Source: Leyella stercorea | Lineage (GTDB): Bacteria; Bacteroidota; Bacteroidia; Bacteroidales; Bacteroidaceae | NCBI RefSeq assembly: GCF_019052365.1 | Contig: NZ_JAHQUY010000011.1 | Location: forward strand, 1-54,559 | Direction: 5' to 3' | Length of the DNA stretch: 54,559 nt | Shown: one piece after another, positions 40,890-48,439 of the stretch | Numbering within the stretch: position 1 is the stretch's first letter | Layout of the letters: every line of letters starts with the position of its first letter | The notes under the pieces: model-generated | Databases searched by the model: none | Seen by the model: only the letters and a program-made list of their open reading frames with translations | What the model was told of the DNA's origin: nothing | Translations under genes and position numbers: made by a program

Positions 40890-41110
40890 AGAGGCTTCTC
40901 TTTTTTTGTTTCCTATTCTTTCCAATTCTTTAAACACTGGAAAGAATGTTTTACAACGTGATAGTACCGACTATCACCTTATATATCTGATTATCAGCGT
41001 AATATAAAATCTTTGAGCGTGTTACGGCATTATCCGCCGTAACTCGCTAACTTTGCGGTGTAACGTTACAATAGTGTTAGTTAATATTGAGGATTTCAAA
41101 AGATTGTATT
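40890..41110. promoter_or_regulatory. Promoter region with three dyads
   Basis: The region holds three perfect inverted repeats: ATTCTTTCC/GGAAAGAAT (40915-40923 and 40939-40947, probably a terminator), GTGATAGT-ACCG-ACTATCAC (40958-40977), and GTTACGGC-ATTATCC-GCCGTAAC (41021-41043). An exact -7 box TAACTTTG follows at 41048-41055, and a GTAACGTTAC palindrome at 41060-41069 covers the likely start of transcription. This reads as an operator-controlled promoter for the gene at 41111. Confidence 0.7.
41048..41055 (+). promoter_or_regulatory. -7 promoter element TAACTTTG
   Basis: An exact TAnnTTTG match, a form common before Bacteroidales genes. It is placed five bases after an 8-bp operator-like dyad and seven bases upstream of the expected transcription start. 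The -33 region is weak (TTAC at 41022), consistent with a promoter needing or blocked by a regulator. Confidence 0.65.
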
Positions 41111-41827
41111 ATGGAAATGACAGATGCAAAAGTAGTAGAGAAGAAAATCTACGAAGAGGGGAAGAAGCACGATGAGTATGCCAGCAAGGGCTTGGCAGGA
41201 ACAGCCCTTGGTATTGGTATCGGCGGCTTGGCTTTAGCTTTGCTCAATGGCAATGGTCGTGGTGTCTTCGGTTCTCTCGGTGGTAACAATATGCCAGAGA
41301 ATGTAAACATCAACGCTTATGGGGCTGGCGCAAGTTCTAATCAGCCAACCGCCTTGCAGGTAATGGAGAAGGAATGCGCTGATGAGGTGAAGCTGCTTAC
41401 CGACATGTTCGGTTTGAAGCTCGACACAGCTAACAAGTTCTATGCTATGCGTGAGACTGACATCGCAGAGAAGTTCTCTATGTACAAGGGCGCTAACGAT
41501 GCTATCAACGCTGAGAACCGCCGCGCTATGCAGGCTGAGTTCGGTCTTTACAAGTCTCAGATTGATGCGGACTTCGGTCTGTACAAGAATCAGAGAGATC
41601 AGTACGATGCGTTGCAAGCTAAGTATTGCGACCTCGACAAGAAGGTGGCCGTGATGGAGGCTCTTACTCCTTACAAGGAGAAGCTGATGATGGCTTACGT
41701 GAACGAGAAGTGCTGCCGCAAGATTGATGGTGTCCTCGGACTCCAGAGCACTCCTACTGTTACAGTTCTTCCATCCGCAAACTTTTGCGGATGTGCTGCT
41801 ACATCCACTCCCACTACAGGAGCGTAA
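41111..41827 (+). CDS. Hypothetical protein with hydrophobic glycine-rich segment and repeats
   Basis: A 238-residue protein started at ATG 41111. It has a charged N-terminus (about 1-25), then a Gly/Ala/Leu-rich hydrophobic stretch (GLAGTALGIGIGGLALALL, about 27-45). A Gly/Asn linker precedes a long helical region with repeated FGLYK units (AEFGLYKSQI, ADFGLYKNQ) and a Cys-rich C-terminus. The hydrophobic segment plus coiled coil suggests membrane or virion association. It has its own regulated promoter, which is unusual among its neighbours. No family is recognised. Confidence 0.6.
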   Translation: MEMTDAKVVEKKIYEEGKKHDEYASKGLAGTALGIGIGGLALALLNGNGRGVFGSLGGNNMPENVNINAYGAGASSNQPTALQVMEKECADEVKLLTDMFGLKLDTANKFYAMRETDIAEKFSMYKGANDAINAENRRAMQAEFGLYKSQIDADFGLYKNQRDQYDALQAKYCDLDKKVAVMEALTPYKEKLMMAYVNEKCCRKIDGVLGLQSTPTVTVLPSANFCGCAATSTPTTGA

Positions 41828-41869
41828 CAGAGCTGTAAGGAAGTCGGTTAGACGGACTAAGAAAAAATG

Positions 41870-41936
41870 AGTTGGTGAGGGGCGTTTGTCCTCGTTGGCG
41901 GATGCCCTCTCACCTCTCTATAGCATATCACCAACT
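41870..41936 (+). terminator. Large intergenic hairpin
   Basis: AGTTGGTGA (41870-41878) pairs perfectly with TCACCAACT (41928-41936), and an inner GAGGGGC/GCCCTCTC pairing extends the fold. There is no T-tract. It lies between the genes at 41111 and 41951 and may protect or attenuate the message. Confidence 0.55.
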
Positions 41937-41950
41937 TAAAGATATTGATT

Positions 41951-42442
41951 ATGATGAATTTTGGAAACAGCCCATTATTGGATATGGGTACAGGTCAGCA
42001 GCAGCCGCAGATGATGGATGCCGAGCTACAGAAGATGTATGAGGCAATACAGCAGAAACGAGCATCTATCAATATGCAAGCACAGCAGTCTCCCACCCCT
42101 TTATGGGATGAGATTGACAAGATTGAAGACAATCTTACAGGCGCACAACGTCAGTACTTGATGCAGAATCAGGAGTACGTAGACAGCTTGCAATATGTGT
42201 CTAAGTTAGTGCAAGACGAGGAATTGCGGATCATACGTCCTCGTATTGAAAGCACTCAGCAAGGACAAGACGCATTGAAGAAACATCTATCTTTGATGCA
42301 ACGACTGAGAAAAGAAGTAGCGCAAGCAGAGGAACAAAAATCAGCTATGCTTAACGATTATATGACAAGCCATAGTGATAAGACTTGGCAGGAATATCTC
42401 GCTATGGTTCAAGGAGCGAAGAAGGGAGGGAACAAGAAATGA
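41951..42442 (+). CDS. Hypothetical Gln-rich helical protein
   Basis: A 163-residue protein started at ATG 41951 (another ATG follows directly). The N-terminus is Met/Gln rich, and residues about 25-140 form amphipathic helices (LRKEVAQAEEQKSAML), ending in a basic GAKKGGNKK tail. It overlaps the next gene by ATGA. No family is recognised. Together with its neighbours it forms the cassette between the paralogous membrane proteins. Confidence 0.6.
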   Translation: MMNFGNSPLLDMGTGQQQPQMMDAELQKMYEAIQQKRASINMQAQQSPTPLWDEIDKIEDNLTGAQRQYLMQNQEYVDSLQYVSKLVQDEELRIIRPRIESTQQGQDALKKHLSLMQRLRKEVAQAEEQKSAMLNDYMTSHSDKTWQEYLAMVQGAKKGGNKK

Positions 42443-42870
42443 ACTTACAAAAACTGAAAGAACGTCTTGCGCCGTCAATAGAAACCTGGATAGACGCAAG
42501 AATTGACGACATGATAAAAGGCAATCCGTCGCTTGCCATACCTTCTGTGTATATGAAACGAGCAGCGCACAATATCGTTTGTCGTAACAAGGAAAAATGG
42601 GAAGATAAAATTGACAATCTATCCCTGTTTGTCGCTGATGAAAATGGAGTTGTTGATGCGGAATCTGTTTTCGATGACGCGATGCAAATACTGAAAGCGA
42701 TGGAGAAAAAGCCTTTTGATATTGGGGTTCTTCATGGCACAATAGGCGATGGATGTATCTCTATTGATATGCCTGATGGCATTATCTCTGCCTTGTTGTT
42801 TGGCAGCAACAAGAGTATAGCCATTACCACAGATGATATTGCCGAATTAAAGAATATATTAATCACGTAA
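42439..42870 (+). CDS. Hypothetical cassette protein
   Basis: A 143-residue protein started at ATG 42439, overlapping the previous stop. The first half is helical and charged (LKERLAPSIETWIDARIDDMIKG). The second half has alternating strands (CISIDMPDGIISALLFG, KSIAITTDDIAEL). No motif is recognised. Confidence 0.6.
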   Translation: MNLQKLKERLAPSIETWIDARIDDMIKGNPSLAIPSVYMKRAAHNIVCRNKEKWEDKIDNLSLFVADENGVVDAESVFDDAMQILKAMEKKPFDIGVLHGTIGDGCISIDMPDGIISALLFGSNKSIAITTDDIAELKNILIT

Positions 42871-42885
42871 GATAAATTTAGCGGT

Positions 42886-43293
42886 ATGAAAACAATACAG
42901 ACAAATACGCTTGCCGAAAAGCTGTTCTGGTTTTACAGAATCGGCATAAGAGCGATACCTATACTCCTTATGGTTTTACACTGGTTCGGCGTGTATTGGT
43001 TTCACCATAACACTGCGTCAATGGGTTTGGATCTGAACGAGAACGCCGTTTTGGTTGTGTCAGTTTATGCGCTTGCGTATATCGTGCTGCCTGCCGTTTT
43101 ACTGCCAGCAAGCTTTCTTTTCAAATTCGGCTGGGTGTGGCGAATACCGTTCCTATATCTTGCAGGAGTTATTCTGATAAGGCTTGGGCACGGCACGCTG
43201 TGTATTTCCGAAGCAACAAAGATTGCGGACTACACGCTGATTATTCTTACGATGCTGCTGTATGGTCGGGCATTTACGTTGCAAGACAAATGA
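42886..43293 (+). CDS. Four-helix membrane protein (paralogue B)
   Basis: A 135-residue protein with four hydrophobic helices (near 18-40, 55-82, 88-105 and 112-130). It is a shorter relative of the protein at 40027-40533, sharing PILLMVLHWFGV, YIVLPAV and WVWRIPFLYLAGV-type segments. It is the last rightward gene, followed within a few bases by the terminator at 43298-43347. Function unknown. Confidence 0.65.
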   Translation: MKTIQTNTLAEKLFWFYRIGIRAIPILLMVLHWFGVYWFHHNTASMGLDLNENAVLVVSVYALAYIVLPAVLLPASFLFKFGWVWRIPFLYLAGVILIRLGHGTLCISEATKIADYTLIILTMLLYGRAFTLQDK

Positions 43294-43297
43294 CAAA

Positions 43298-43347
43298 AAA
43301 CCGCGCACGGACAGCAAGATTTTACTCCTGCTGTTCGTGCGCGGTTT
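43298..43347. terminator. Bidirectional intrinsic terminator
   Basis: The left arm 43298-43316 and right arm 43329-43347 form a 19-bp stem with a single G-T wobble, starting AAACCGCGCACG. There is an A-run on the left and T-run on the right, so it works for both converging operons. Confidence 0.9.
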
Positions 43348-43364
43348 ATATTAACCTATTCCCA

Positions 43365-44102
43365 CTAATCCTCTGGTTTATATTCTGGGTTCATCTGCAA
43401 CGCATACTCTCCTGCGCGGTCATAGATATTCTCGTTCGAGATCTTCGTTACGATATTCTTCGCCGCCTGAACGCTGTCCGCATCGTCGTTGATGTCAATG
43501 TCGGGCATTCCATGTATCGAGTTTATGACTGACTGCATGGCGTTGTTCCAGTTACGTTGCAGCTCCAGTGCGTTACCTTCGTTGAACGCCTGGCGCAAGT
43601 CCATTCCTATCTTCTTCTGAATATTGTCAAACAGGTTTCTGAACAGGTTTACAGCAATATCTATCAGCACCATTGCCGTCTCCATACGGGCGATTATCTT
43701 GCTTTTCGGCACCTTATTCTTCAAGAAGTAGTTGTCGATGCAGTAATAGAGCGTTGTAACGAGCGGTTTCAGTTCAGCTTCCGACGCATCGGAGAGGTCA
43801 AGCCAAAGCTGATAGCGGTCGGCGAGGACAAAGCGCATCTTTGCATCCCATGTGTTGTATGCGGCAAGAGTCTTGTTGATGCTTTGCTTTGTCTGCTGAC
43901 GGTATAGCTTTTTGTCCTCTTTAATCGCATTGTAAGCGTCTATCATCGCTGTTTGGGCGATGTTGTATGCAGAACCCATTGTGATGTAATACAGCGAACA
44001 ATAGCGGTCAATGCTCCTTAGCAATTCCTCTTTCTGCTTTACGCTTGGCGCGATAATATACGCCCTTCTCGGAGTGTGGCTTATTAACTGACTTGCACTC
44101 AT
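43365..44102 (-). CDS. Hypothetical helical protein, last gene of leftward operon
   Basis: A 245-residue, mostly helical protein started at the ATG whose complement ends at 44102, three bases after the upstream stop. The longer open frame to 44171 would overlap the upstream gene with an Arg-rich, unlikely leader. It contains several long amphipathic helices (SINKTLAAYNTWDAKMRFVLADRY, IARMETAMVLIDIAVNLFRNLF). No family is recognised. Confidence 0.6.
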   Translation of the reverse strand: MSASQLISHTPRRAYIIAPSVKQKEELLRSIDRYCSLYYITMGSAYNIAQTAMIDAYNAIKEDKKLYRQQTKQSINKTLAAYNTWDAKMRFVLADRYQLWLDLSDASEAELKPLVTTLYYCIDNYFLKNKVPKSKIIARMETAMVLIDIAVNLFRNLFDNIQKKIGMDLRQAFNEGNALELQRNWNNAMQSVINSIHGMPDIDINDDADSVQAAKNIVTKISNENIYDRAGEYALQMNPEYKPED

Positions 44103-44104
44103 AC

Positions 44105-44440
44105 TTATATTGCGTTTAAGATTTGCAAATCGTGCGCTTCGCCTATCACGCCGACAACGGGTATTCCGCAAGCGTCCGCTACACGGCGTTCCGTTTCACA
44201 GCCTTTCGAGCATCGCCATCGGCTCGGAACAACGATGCCGTCGCAGCCGAGGAGCAGGCGTAAGTCCTCTTTCATGTGTTCCGTGTACGGCGCAGAGTCG
44301 GACAAAGGTTTGCCCATGGGATTGACTGCCTTGTAGCCGAGAATTGTCAGTTCTTTCTCAATCTGAGCGAAGAACTTGTGTCGCTCGTTGAGGTTATAGC
44401 CGGTAATCGGTGATGATATGTATATTTTCTTTTTGCTCAT
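44105..44440 (-). CDS. DUF4406 / nucleoside deoxyribosyltransferase-like protein
   Basis: A 111-residue Rossmann-like protein started at MSKKKIYISSPITGY, a hallmark of DUF4406 (a relative of nucleoside 2-deoxyribosyltransferases). Further features are PYTEHMKEDLRLLLGCDGIVVPSRW and a final GCETERRVADACGIPVV helix-strand. Such proteins may handle nucleotides or nucleotide-derived signals, but activity is not established. It lies 13 bases downstream of the radical SAM gene. Confidence 0.75.
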   Translation of the reverse strand: MSKKKIYISSPITGYNLNERHKFFAQIEKELTILGYKAVNPMGKPLSDSAPYTEHMKEDLRLLLGCDGIVVPSRWRCSKGCETERRVADACGIPVVGVIGEAHDLQILNAI

Positions 44441-44453
44441 TTTGTTTATCAGA

Positions 44454-45464
44454 TTAAAATACCACTTCTTTGTAGCTTGATGTCGGCTTCTTGCCGGACA
44501 GGATTGCATTGCCACAAGTAATCAGTCCGTTGTCCTCGTCATACGACGGAACGAACACGATTACATCGAATCCGTTTGCCTTCAAATCCTCTTCCACTTT
44601 CTTGTACGGCACAAACGAGTCGTAACCTCCGCTTGTCTGAATATGGTTGGCTTCGCAGCTGTTTGTTCTGTGAAGCGGTGTAATCTTACACATGAACTTG
44701 CGTGGGTCAAACATCGAAGCAAGTACCTTGCCGTCAATGATAGAGTCGTCGGCAAGTGCGAAGTTAAGAGTGTACTTGCGACCGCGCGGAGTTTCAAGTG
44801 TGTCGGCAAGTTCTGCAATATCTCTCAATGGCAAGGCGTTTCCCGAGAACAGGTATTCTCGCTGCGCGTCGTCGGTAGAGTTTATAGAGAACTGCAAGCC
44901 TGCGTTTCCGTTGTAGTCGGTATTCTTAACTCTAACCCATTTGTGGATAAAATCATACAAGTTACAATTATGCTTCGGGAGCATTGTGCTTACTACAGGA
45001 TGTACAAGTGAATTTCCGATGTAGGGAATAATATCATCACGCAAGAAGAAACGTGCGTGTTCGATTACAGCCTCGTTCCATGTCGGCTCGCCCATGCGCG
45101 CATAGTGTACGTTAAGACGCTTGGTATGGTTAACCTCTGGGTGCATACTTAACGCCGTTGTTATCTCGTTACGCAGGTCGTTCAGAGTTACGTTGCGCCC
45201 AGGCCCGACTTTCGGCACGTCGCAGAACTTGCAGTTCATTGAGCAGCCGTACTGTGTAGAAATTGTTATCACCCATTTTTCGGTTAGGGGCATCGGCGTT
45301 CCGTTCGGCACACCATTCAGCTCTCTTGTTATGCCGAGAAAGTCGGCTTTGATGTTTGCATCTTTTCCGTAGTCGGCTACTGTCAGAAACTCCAACACGC
45401 CTTTGTCTCCTTTTGCGGTGTAGATTTCACCTGTAGGAACTTTGATTTCTTTGAGTATTTTCAT
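44454..45464 (-). CDS. RlmN/Cfr-like radical SAM enzyme
   Basis: A 336-residue radical SAM protein. The 4Fe-4S motif is CSMNCKFC (Cys74, 78, 81), followed by GPGRNVT. A GEP-type motif is RMGEPTWN. A C-terminal Cys near 317 in ITCGNAIL matches the methylated cysteine of RlmN/Cfr (ACGQL in RlmN). RlmN and Cfr methylate adenine C2 or C8 in RNA through this cysteine. The sequence is diverged, so its substrate could be rRNA, tRNA or a nucleotide. The neighbour is a nucleotide-enzyme-like gene (DUF4406). Confidence 0.8.
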   Translation of the reverse strand: MKILKEIKVPTGEIYTAKGDKGVLEFLTVADYGKDANIKADFLGITRELNGVPNGTPMPLTEKWVITISTQYGCSMNCKFCDVPKVGPGRNVTLNDLRNEITTALSMHPEVNHTKRLNVHYARMGEPTWNEAVIEHARFFLRDDIIPYIGNSLVHPVVSTMLPKHNCNLYDFIHKWVRVKNTDYNGNAGLQFSINSTDDAQREYLFSGNALPLRDIAELADTLETPRGRKYTLNFALADDSIIDGKVLASMFDPRKFMCKITPLHRTNSCEANHIQTSGGYDSFVPYKKVEEDLKANGFDVIVFVPSYDEDNGLITCGNAILSGKKPTSSYKEVVF

Positions 45465-45524
45465 TGTTATTTGATTTTATGTGATGTTTTACTTTTTTGC
45501 TGCGCCAATTCTTATGTGCACGTA

Positions 45525-45713
45525 TCAAGTTTTCAATTCCTTTTTACGATACCACCTGCGCACCTCGTATGCAACAAACACGCCACACATTTTGGGGTAT
45601 TGACGCGGTTCTGTTTCGATTGATGTACTTATCTTTTTAAACTTTACTTTAGTGCAGAAAGGATGCGTCAGAAACATGGTTTTGTAACGCTTCTTTGTTT
45701 TTCTAATCTTCAT
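45525..45713 (-). CDS. Small basic protein
   Basis: A 62-residue basic protein (about a third Lys/Arg) begun at MKIRKTKKRYK. It overlaps the end of the preceding gene by 11 bases. Codon choice and the operon packing support expression, but no family is recognised. Nucleic acid binding is plausible from the charge. Confidence 0.5.
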   Translation of the reverse strand: MKIRKTKKRYKTMFLTHPFCTKVKFKKISTSIETEPRQYPKMCGVFVAYEVRRWYRKKELKT

Positions 45714-46083
45714 ATTCTTTCTTTTTCTTTTTATAGTCCAAACAGCCTTCTTCCATCGTCGGCATGATACAGAGACCGCCATTCTCAGCATCCTCAACAA
45801 GTTCTTCTGACGCATGAAACGAGTTGAACATTTTGGCGTTGTGATGCTTCAAGCATAGATTTATGCGAACCTCTTTTTCGTATTCGTACCCTGTTAGCGG
45901 ATTGACCCCTGTCCTTGTAATAGTCGTAGTTTGCTCCGTTTCTTTGTACCACTTGCACGAATAGCAAGCTGCGATATTGCAAGGAGATTTGTTGCAATAC
46001 TTTTCCTCATGTTTTATGCAACGTATTTCCGTAAGAAACAGCTTTCCGCAGTGCGAACAGCGGTATGCGTTTACTCTAATCAT
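45703..46083 (-). CDS. Zinc-finger-like Cys-rich protein
   Basis: A 126-residue protein starting MIRVNAYRCSHCGKLFLTEIRC, a CxxC...C...H pattern, followed by a second cysteine set (CYSCKWY, later CLKHH). It ends in a Lys/Tyr/Glu tail. Two zinc sites are likely. It is coupled by overlap to the 45-residue gene upstream. Function unknown. Confidence 0.6.
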   Translation of the reverse strand: MIRVNAYRCSHCGKLFLTEIRCIKHEEKYCNKSPCNIAACYSCKWYKETEQTTTITRTGVNPLTGYEYEKEVRINLCLKHHNAKMFNSFHASEELVEDAENGGLCIMPTMEEGCLDYKKKKKEYED

Positions 46084-46213
46084 TCTCTACCTCCTTTTTA
46101 ATTGCTTCAAGCTGTTGTATGATGTTGTCTATCGTCTTGCCGCTGTAATCAACGGCAATTTCTTTCAGCACGGCAATCTGCGCCGTCAGTCTGATATAAT
46201 CTGCCTGTTTCAT
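46076..46213 (-). CDS. Small helical protein
   Basis: A 45-residue frame (MKQADYIRLTAQ...) whose end overlaps the next gene's start by 8 bases. It is predicted to be two short amphipathic helices (LTAQIAVLKEIAV and TIDNIIQQLEAIKKEVE). The leucine/isoleucine spacing suggests dimerisation. Function unknown. Confidence 0.5.
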   Translation of the reverse strand: MKQADYIRLTAQIAVLKEIAVDYSGKTIDNIIQQLEAIKKEVEND

Positions 46214-46228
46214 TATTGCTTGTTTTTA

Positions 46229-46360
46229 TTAAATTTTTCGTGTTTCTCCTTTTGAGAGTTTCAAGAGCTGTATAGTTTCGAGCATTGACCTGCTGCTGCC
46301 GCAGTCAAACCCTGCGTCTTCCAGCTTCTTTATGTGCCGATTCTCCTCTTCTTGTGTCAT
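46229..46360 (-). CDS. Very small protein, operon-coupled
   Basis: A 43-residue frame starting MTQEEENRHIKKLE, overlapping the upstream stop by ATGA. It is helical and charged, with no motif. The overlap is the main evidence that it is real. Confidence 0.45.
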   Translation of the reverse strand: MTQEEENRHIKKLEDAGFDCGSSRSMLETIQLLKLSKGETRKI

Positions 46361-46539
46361 TGTTCTCTGTTTTCGGGTTTGTGTTCCTCGTTCCATTCGC
46401 TCACGAAATCTGCAAGGCTTCTGACGATACCTATGAAGACATTAAAACTTATAGGCCCTATTCTTGTCGGGGTTGTAATTACGACGTGTCTTTCATCGTC
46501 AGACACCCGAACCCTAAATGTTATCGTTGTTTCCTGCAT
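46357..46539 (-). CDS. Small hypothetical protein
   Basis: A 60-residue protein begun at MQETTITFRVRVSDDERHV, one base after the stop of the YopX-like gene. A longer frame to 46587 would overlap that gene. The pattern is a beta-hairpin then a helix (VFIGIVRSLADFVSEWNEEH). No family is recognised. Confidence 0.5.
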   Translation of the reverse strand: MQETTITFRVRVSDDERHVVITTPTRIGPISFNVFIGIVRSLADFVSEWNEEHKPENREQ

Positions 46540-46540
46540 A

Positions 46541-46924
46541 TTAGCCTCCTTTCTGGTCGTCGTGAATATTGCCCTTGACAACAGCATAACAGCATAAATC
46601 TGCCCCTAAAGAAGAAGCTATACTGTCCTTTGTCGCATCTTCTCTCAATCGAAAAGCACCAAACATTTCGGACCACGCTATAATATATAAAGATAAAGCA
46701 ACTTCTACGACATCACCCTCGTATATCTCCTTGCCGTTTTTGTCTACACAGCCAGTGAACTGACATACGGTATCGGGGTTTACCTTATAGGGAATATTTC
46801 TATTCAACATGCTTTCCTGTTGGCAGTCCTCAATAATGTATGTATTATAATTTTCCTTATAGAAATATCCATAAACCCATTCTTGATCGTTAAGCCGCTT
46901 AGCCTTAAACTTAATTTTTCTCAT
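46541..46924 (-). CDS. YopX-like protein (copy 1)
   Basis: A 127-residue protein with the YopX family layout: start RKIKFKAKRLNDQEWVYGYF, then NPDTVCQFTGCVDKNGKEIYEGDVVE, then a beta-rich C-terminus ending with a GNIHDD-type segment. The family is common in phages of Firmicutes and Bacteroidetes and its function is unknown. A second copy lies directly upstream at 46951-47319, so this is a tandem duplication. Confidence 0.82.
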   Translation of the reverse strand: MRKIKFKAKRLNDQEWVYGYFYKENYNTYIIEDCQQESMLNRNIPYKVNPDTVCQFTGCVDKNGKEIYEGDVVEVALSLYIIAWSEMFGAFRLREDATKDSIASSLGADLCCYAVVKGNIHDDQKGG

Positions 46925-46950
46925 TGTTTTATTTATTTTTAGGTTCAAAA

Positions 46951-47319
46951 CTATACTGGGTCGTTAATATTGCCGATAATTTCTACATCGCCTTCGTGAT
47001 CGTTGACAACAGTATCGTGCAACGAAAATGTACTTGTGTTTGCTGTTTTGGTGCACACTAAATCAAAACAATAACAGCGCATATCATGCGCTACGAAACC
47101 TATATTCTTGCCGTTATGCGCAAGAATATCGTCCTCATAAATTTCCTTGCCGTTCTTATCTTTCAGTCCTGTGTATTGCCCGACCGTATCGGGGTATACC
47201 TGCGCCATGTTATTTCCGTTGTCGTTGCTTATGTATACTCCGTCTACGAAGTGGAGTAAGTCACCATACACCCATTCGCCGTTATCGAGACGCTTGCCTC
47301 TGAATTTGATTGTTCTCAT
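46951..47319 (-). CDS. YopX-like protein (copy 2)
   Basis: A 122-residue protein of the YopX family, starting RTIKFRGKRLDNGEWVYGDL with YPDTVGQYTGLKDKNGKEIYEDD and the final VEIIGNINDP. It shares the NGKEIYE core with the downstream copy but has diverged elsewhere, which suggests different partners or expression. It ends 26 bases before copy 1. Confidence 0.85.
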   Translation of the reverse strand: MRTIKFRGKRLDNGEWVYGDLLHFVDGVYISNDNGNNMAQVYPDTVGQYTGLKDKNGKEIYEDDILAHNGKNIGFVAHDMRCYCFDLVCTKTANTSTFSLHDTVVNDHEGDVEIIGNINDPV

Positions 47320-47322
47320 AAC

Positions 47323-47904
47323 TTATTCCTCCTTCAATTTATTAAATGTCCATATATAACCTCCTGCATGTTTATAAAAACCTCTTCTACACTTTCTGAT
47401 TAACTCGGAACATATTCCTGTATCTCTGGCTGCACTCGCAGCAGAAGGGTATGCTTTTACGAATCTCATATTTAAAGTGTATTGAAAAACTGGCACAGAA
47501 CATCTTTTCCCAATTTTCCGTTTTGTTTCCTCGCTTCTCGGATGTCTTATTTGATTCTTTACGCGAACTGCTGTCAATGGGTTGTGCTGATTTTCTATTC
47601 TTGTAACCCATTTTAAATTATCTACGTTATTATTTGTTTTATCTGTGTCAATATGGTCAACCTCTGGCTTATGCTCAGCATTCTCTATAAAAGCAGACGC
47701 AACGAGTCTATGTACGGAAAATCTTTTAACTTTATTCTCCTTCCATAACATAATATACTCATATCCGTCTCTTCCAATAGATGGTTTCTTTAAACGTTCT
47801 TTACCTACCTTGTATCTTTTTAGTGATTTTATCCGACCAATAGAACTAATCTGATATAAACCTTCGTAACCAACAATATCTTTCCAATTTTCTTCTTCTG
47901 TCAT
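47323..47904 (-). CDS. HNH homing endonuclease with NUMOD domains
   Basis: A 193-residue free-standing homing-type endonuclease. NUMOD4 is at the N-terminus (WKDIVGYEGLYQISSIGRIKSLKR), the HNH core is in the middle (VHRLVASAF, then EVDHIDTDKTNNNVDNLKWVT), and a NUMOD1-type DNA-binding end (FVKAYPSAASAARDTGIC) follows. It lies cleanly between two operon genes, with 1-3 bases either side, and so does not disrupt a gene. It probably spreads by cutting phages that lack it. Confidence 0.88.
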   Translation of the reverse strand: MTEEENWKDIVGYEGLYQISSIGRIKSLKRYKVGKERLKKPSIGRDGYEYIMLWKENKVKRFSVHRLVASAFIENAEHKPEVDHIDTDKTNNNVDNLKWVTRIENQHNPLTAVRVKNQIRHPRSEETKRKIGKRCSVPVFQYTLNMRFVKAYPSAASAARDTGICSELIRKCRRGFYKHAGGYIWTFNKLKEE

Positions 47905-47905
47905 A

Positions 47906-48244
47906 TTAACCCTCCATTTCTTTTATAGCTTGCTCACATCTTTGCATATTCAAGTCTATGTATGTTATAAGATGTTCGTCTTTGCCCATGTATAAACCCT
48001 TTGTAAGAAAGAGGCTATCCTTAACCTCTTTTATCAACTCAATAGCTTTTTCTTTATTCATTTGGTTGAACTTACTGACTGAAGACTTTAAATTTGACTT
48101 ACTTAGTTTCCTCTTCCATGCCCGGCGTTCAGCACGGGACATGCCATCTTTATTGATGGAGAATGCTTCCTCTGTTTTAGAGAAGTTTTGACGCTCATAT
48201 TCTTCGAGGACAGGAATAAGATGCGATGGAATTTGTTCGTCCAT
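47906..48244 (-). CDS. Hypothetical protein
   Basis: A 112-residue charged helical protein with a basic middle (RAERRAWKRKLSKSNLK, about 37-53). No family is recognised. Its stop is one base upstream of the HNH gene start, and a small gene ends two bases before its own start. Confidence 0.55.
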   Translation of the reverse strand: MDEQIPSHLIPVLEEYERQNFSKTEEAFSINKDGMSRAERRAWKRKLSKSNLKSSVSKFNQMNKEKAIELIKEVKDSLFLTKGLYMGKDEHLITYIDLNMQRCEQAIKEMEG

Positions 48245-48245
48245 A

Positions 48246-48401
48246 TTATCTGCTTACATATTTATAGGTATCTATTTCTGTTTTGTAATCCCTATTACAA
48301 CTCTCATCTTTTGTCCAAGGTAACTTTAGAAGTACTTCTTTGGTAAAAGAACAAGGAATGTTACCCCAAATCTTATCTCTTTGCTTTTTCGTCATTCCCA
48401 T
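48246..48401 (-). CDS. Small hypothetical protein
   Basis: A 51-residue frame starting MGMTKKQRDKIWGNIPC (an internal ATG would remove two residues). It fills the gap almost exactly to the next gene. It contains SFTKEVLLKLPWTKDESC and ends in Tyr/Lys-rich sequence. The tight spacing is the main support. Confidence 0.45.
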   Translation of the reverse strand: MGMTKKQRDKIWGNIPCSFTKEVLLKLPWTKDESCNRDYKTEIDTYKYVSR

Positions 48402-48439
48402 ACTAACTATAGTTAAATTTAATACCTGTGTGATGATAA

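Noticed and set aside
43557..43907. Rightward open frame over the minus-strand 43365 gene
   Set aside because: It overlaps a better-supported gene and starts after the bidirectional terminator with no promoter.
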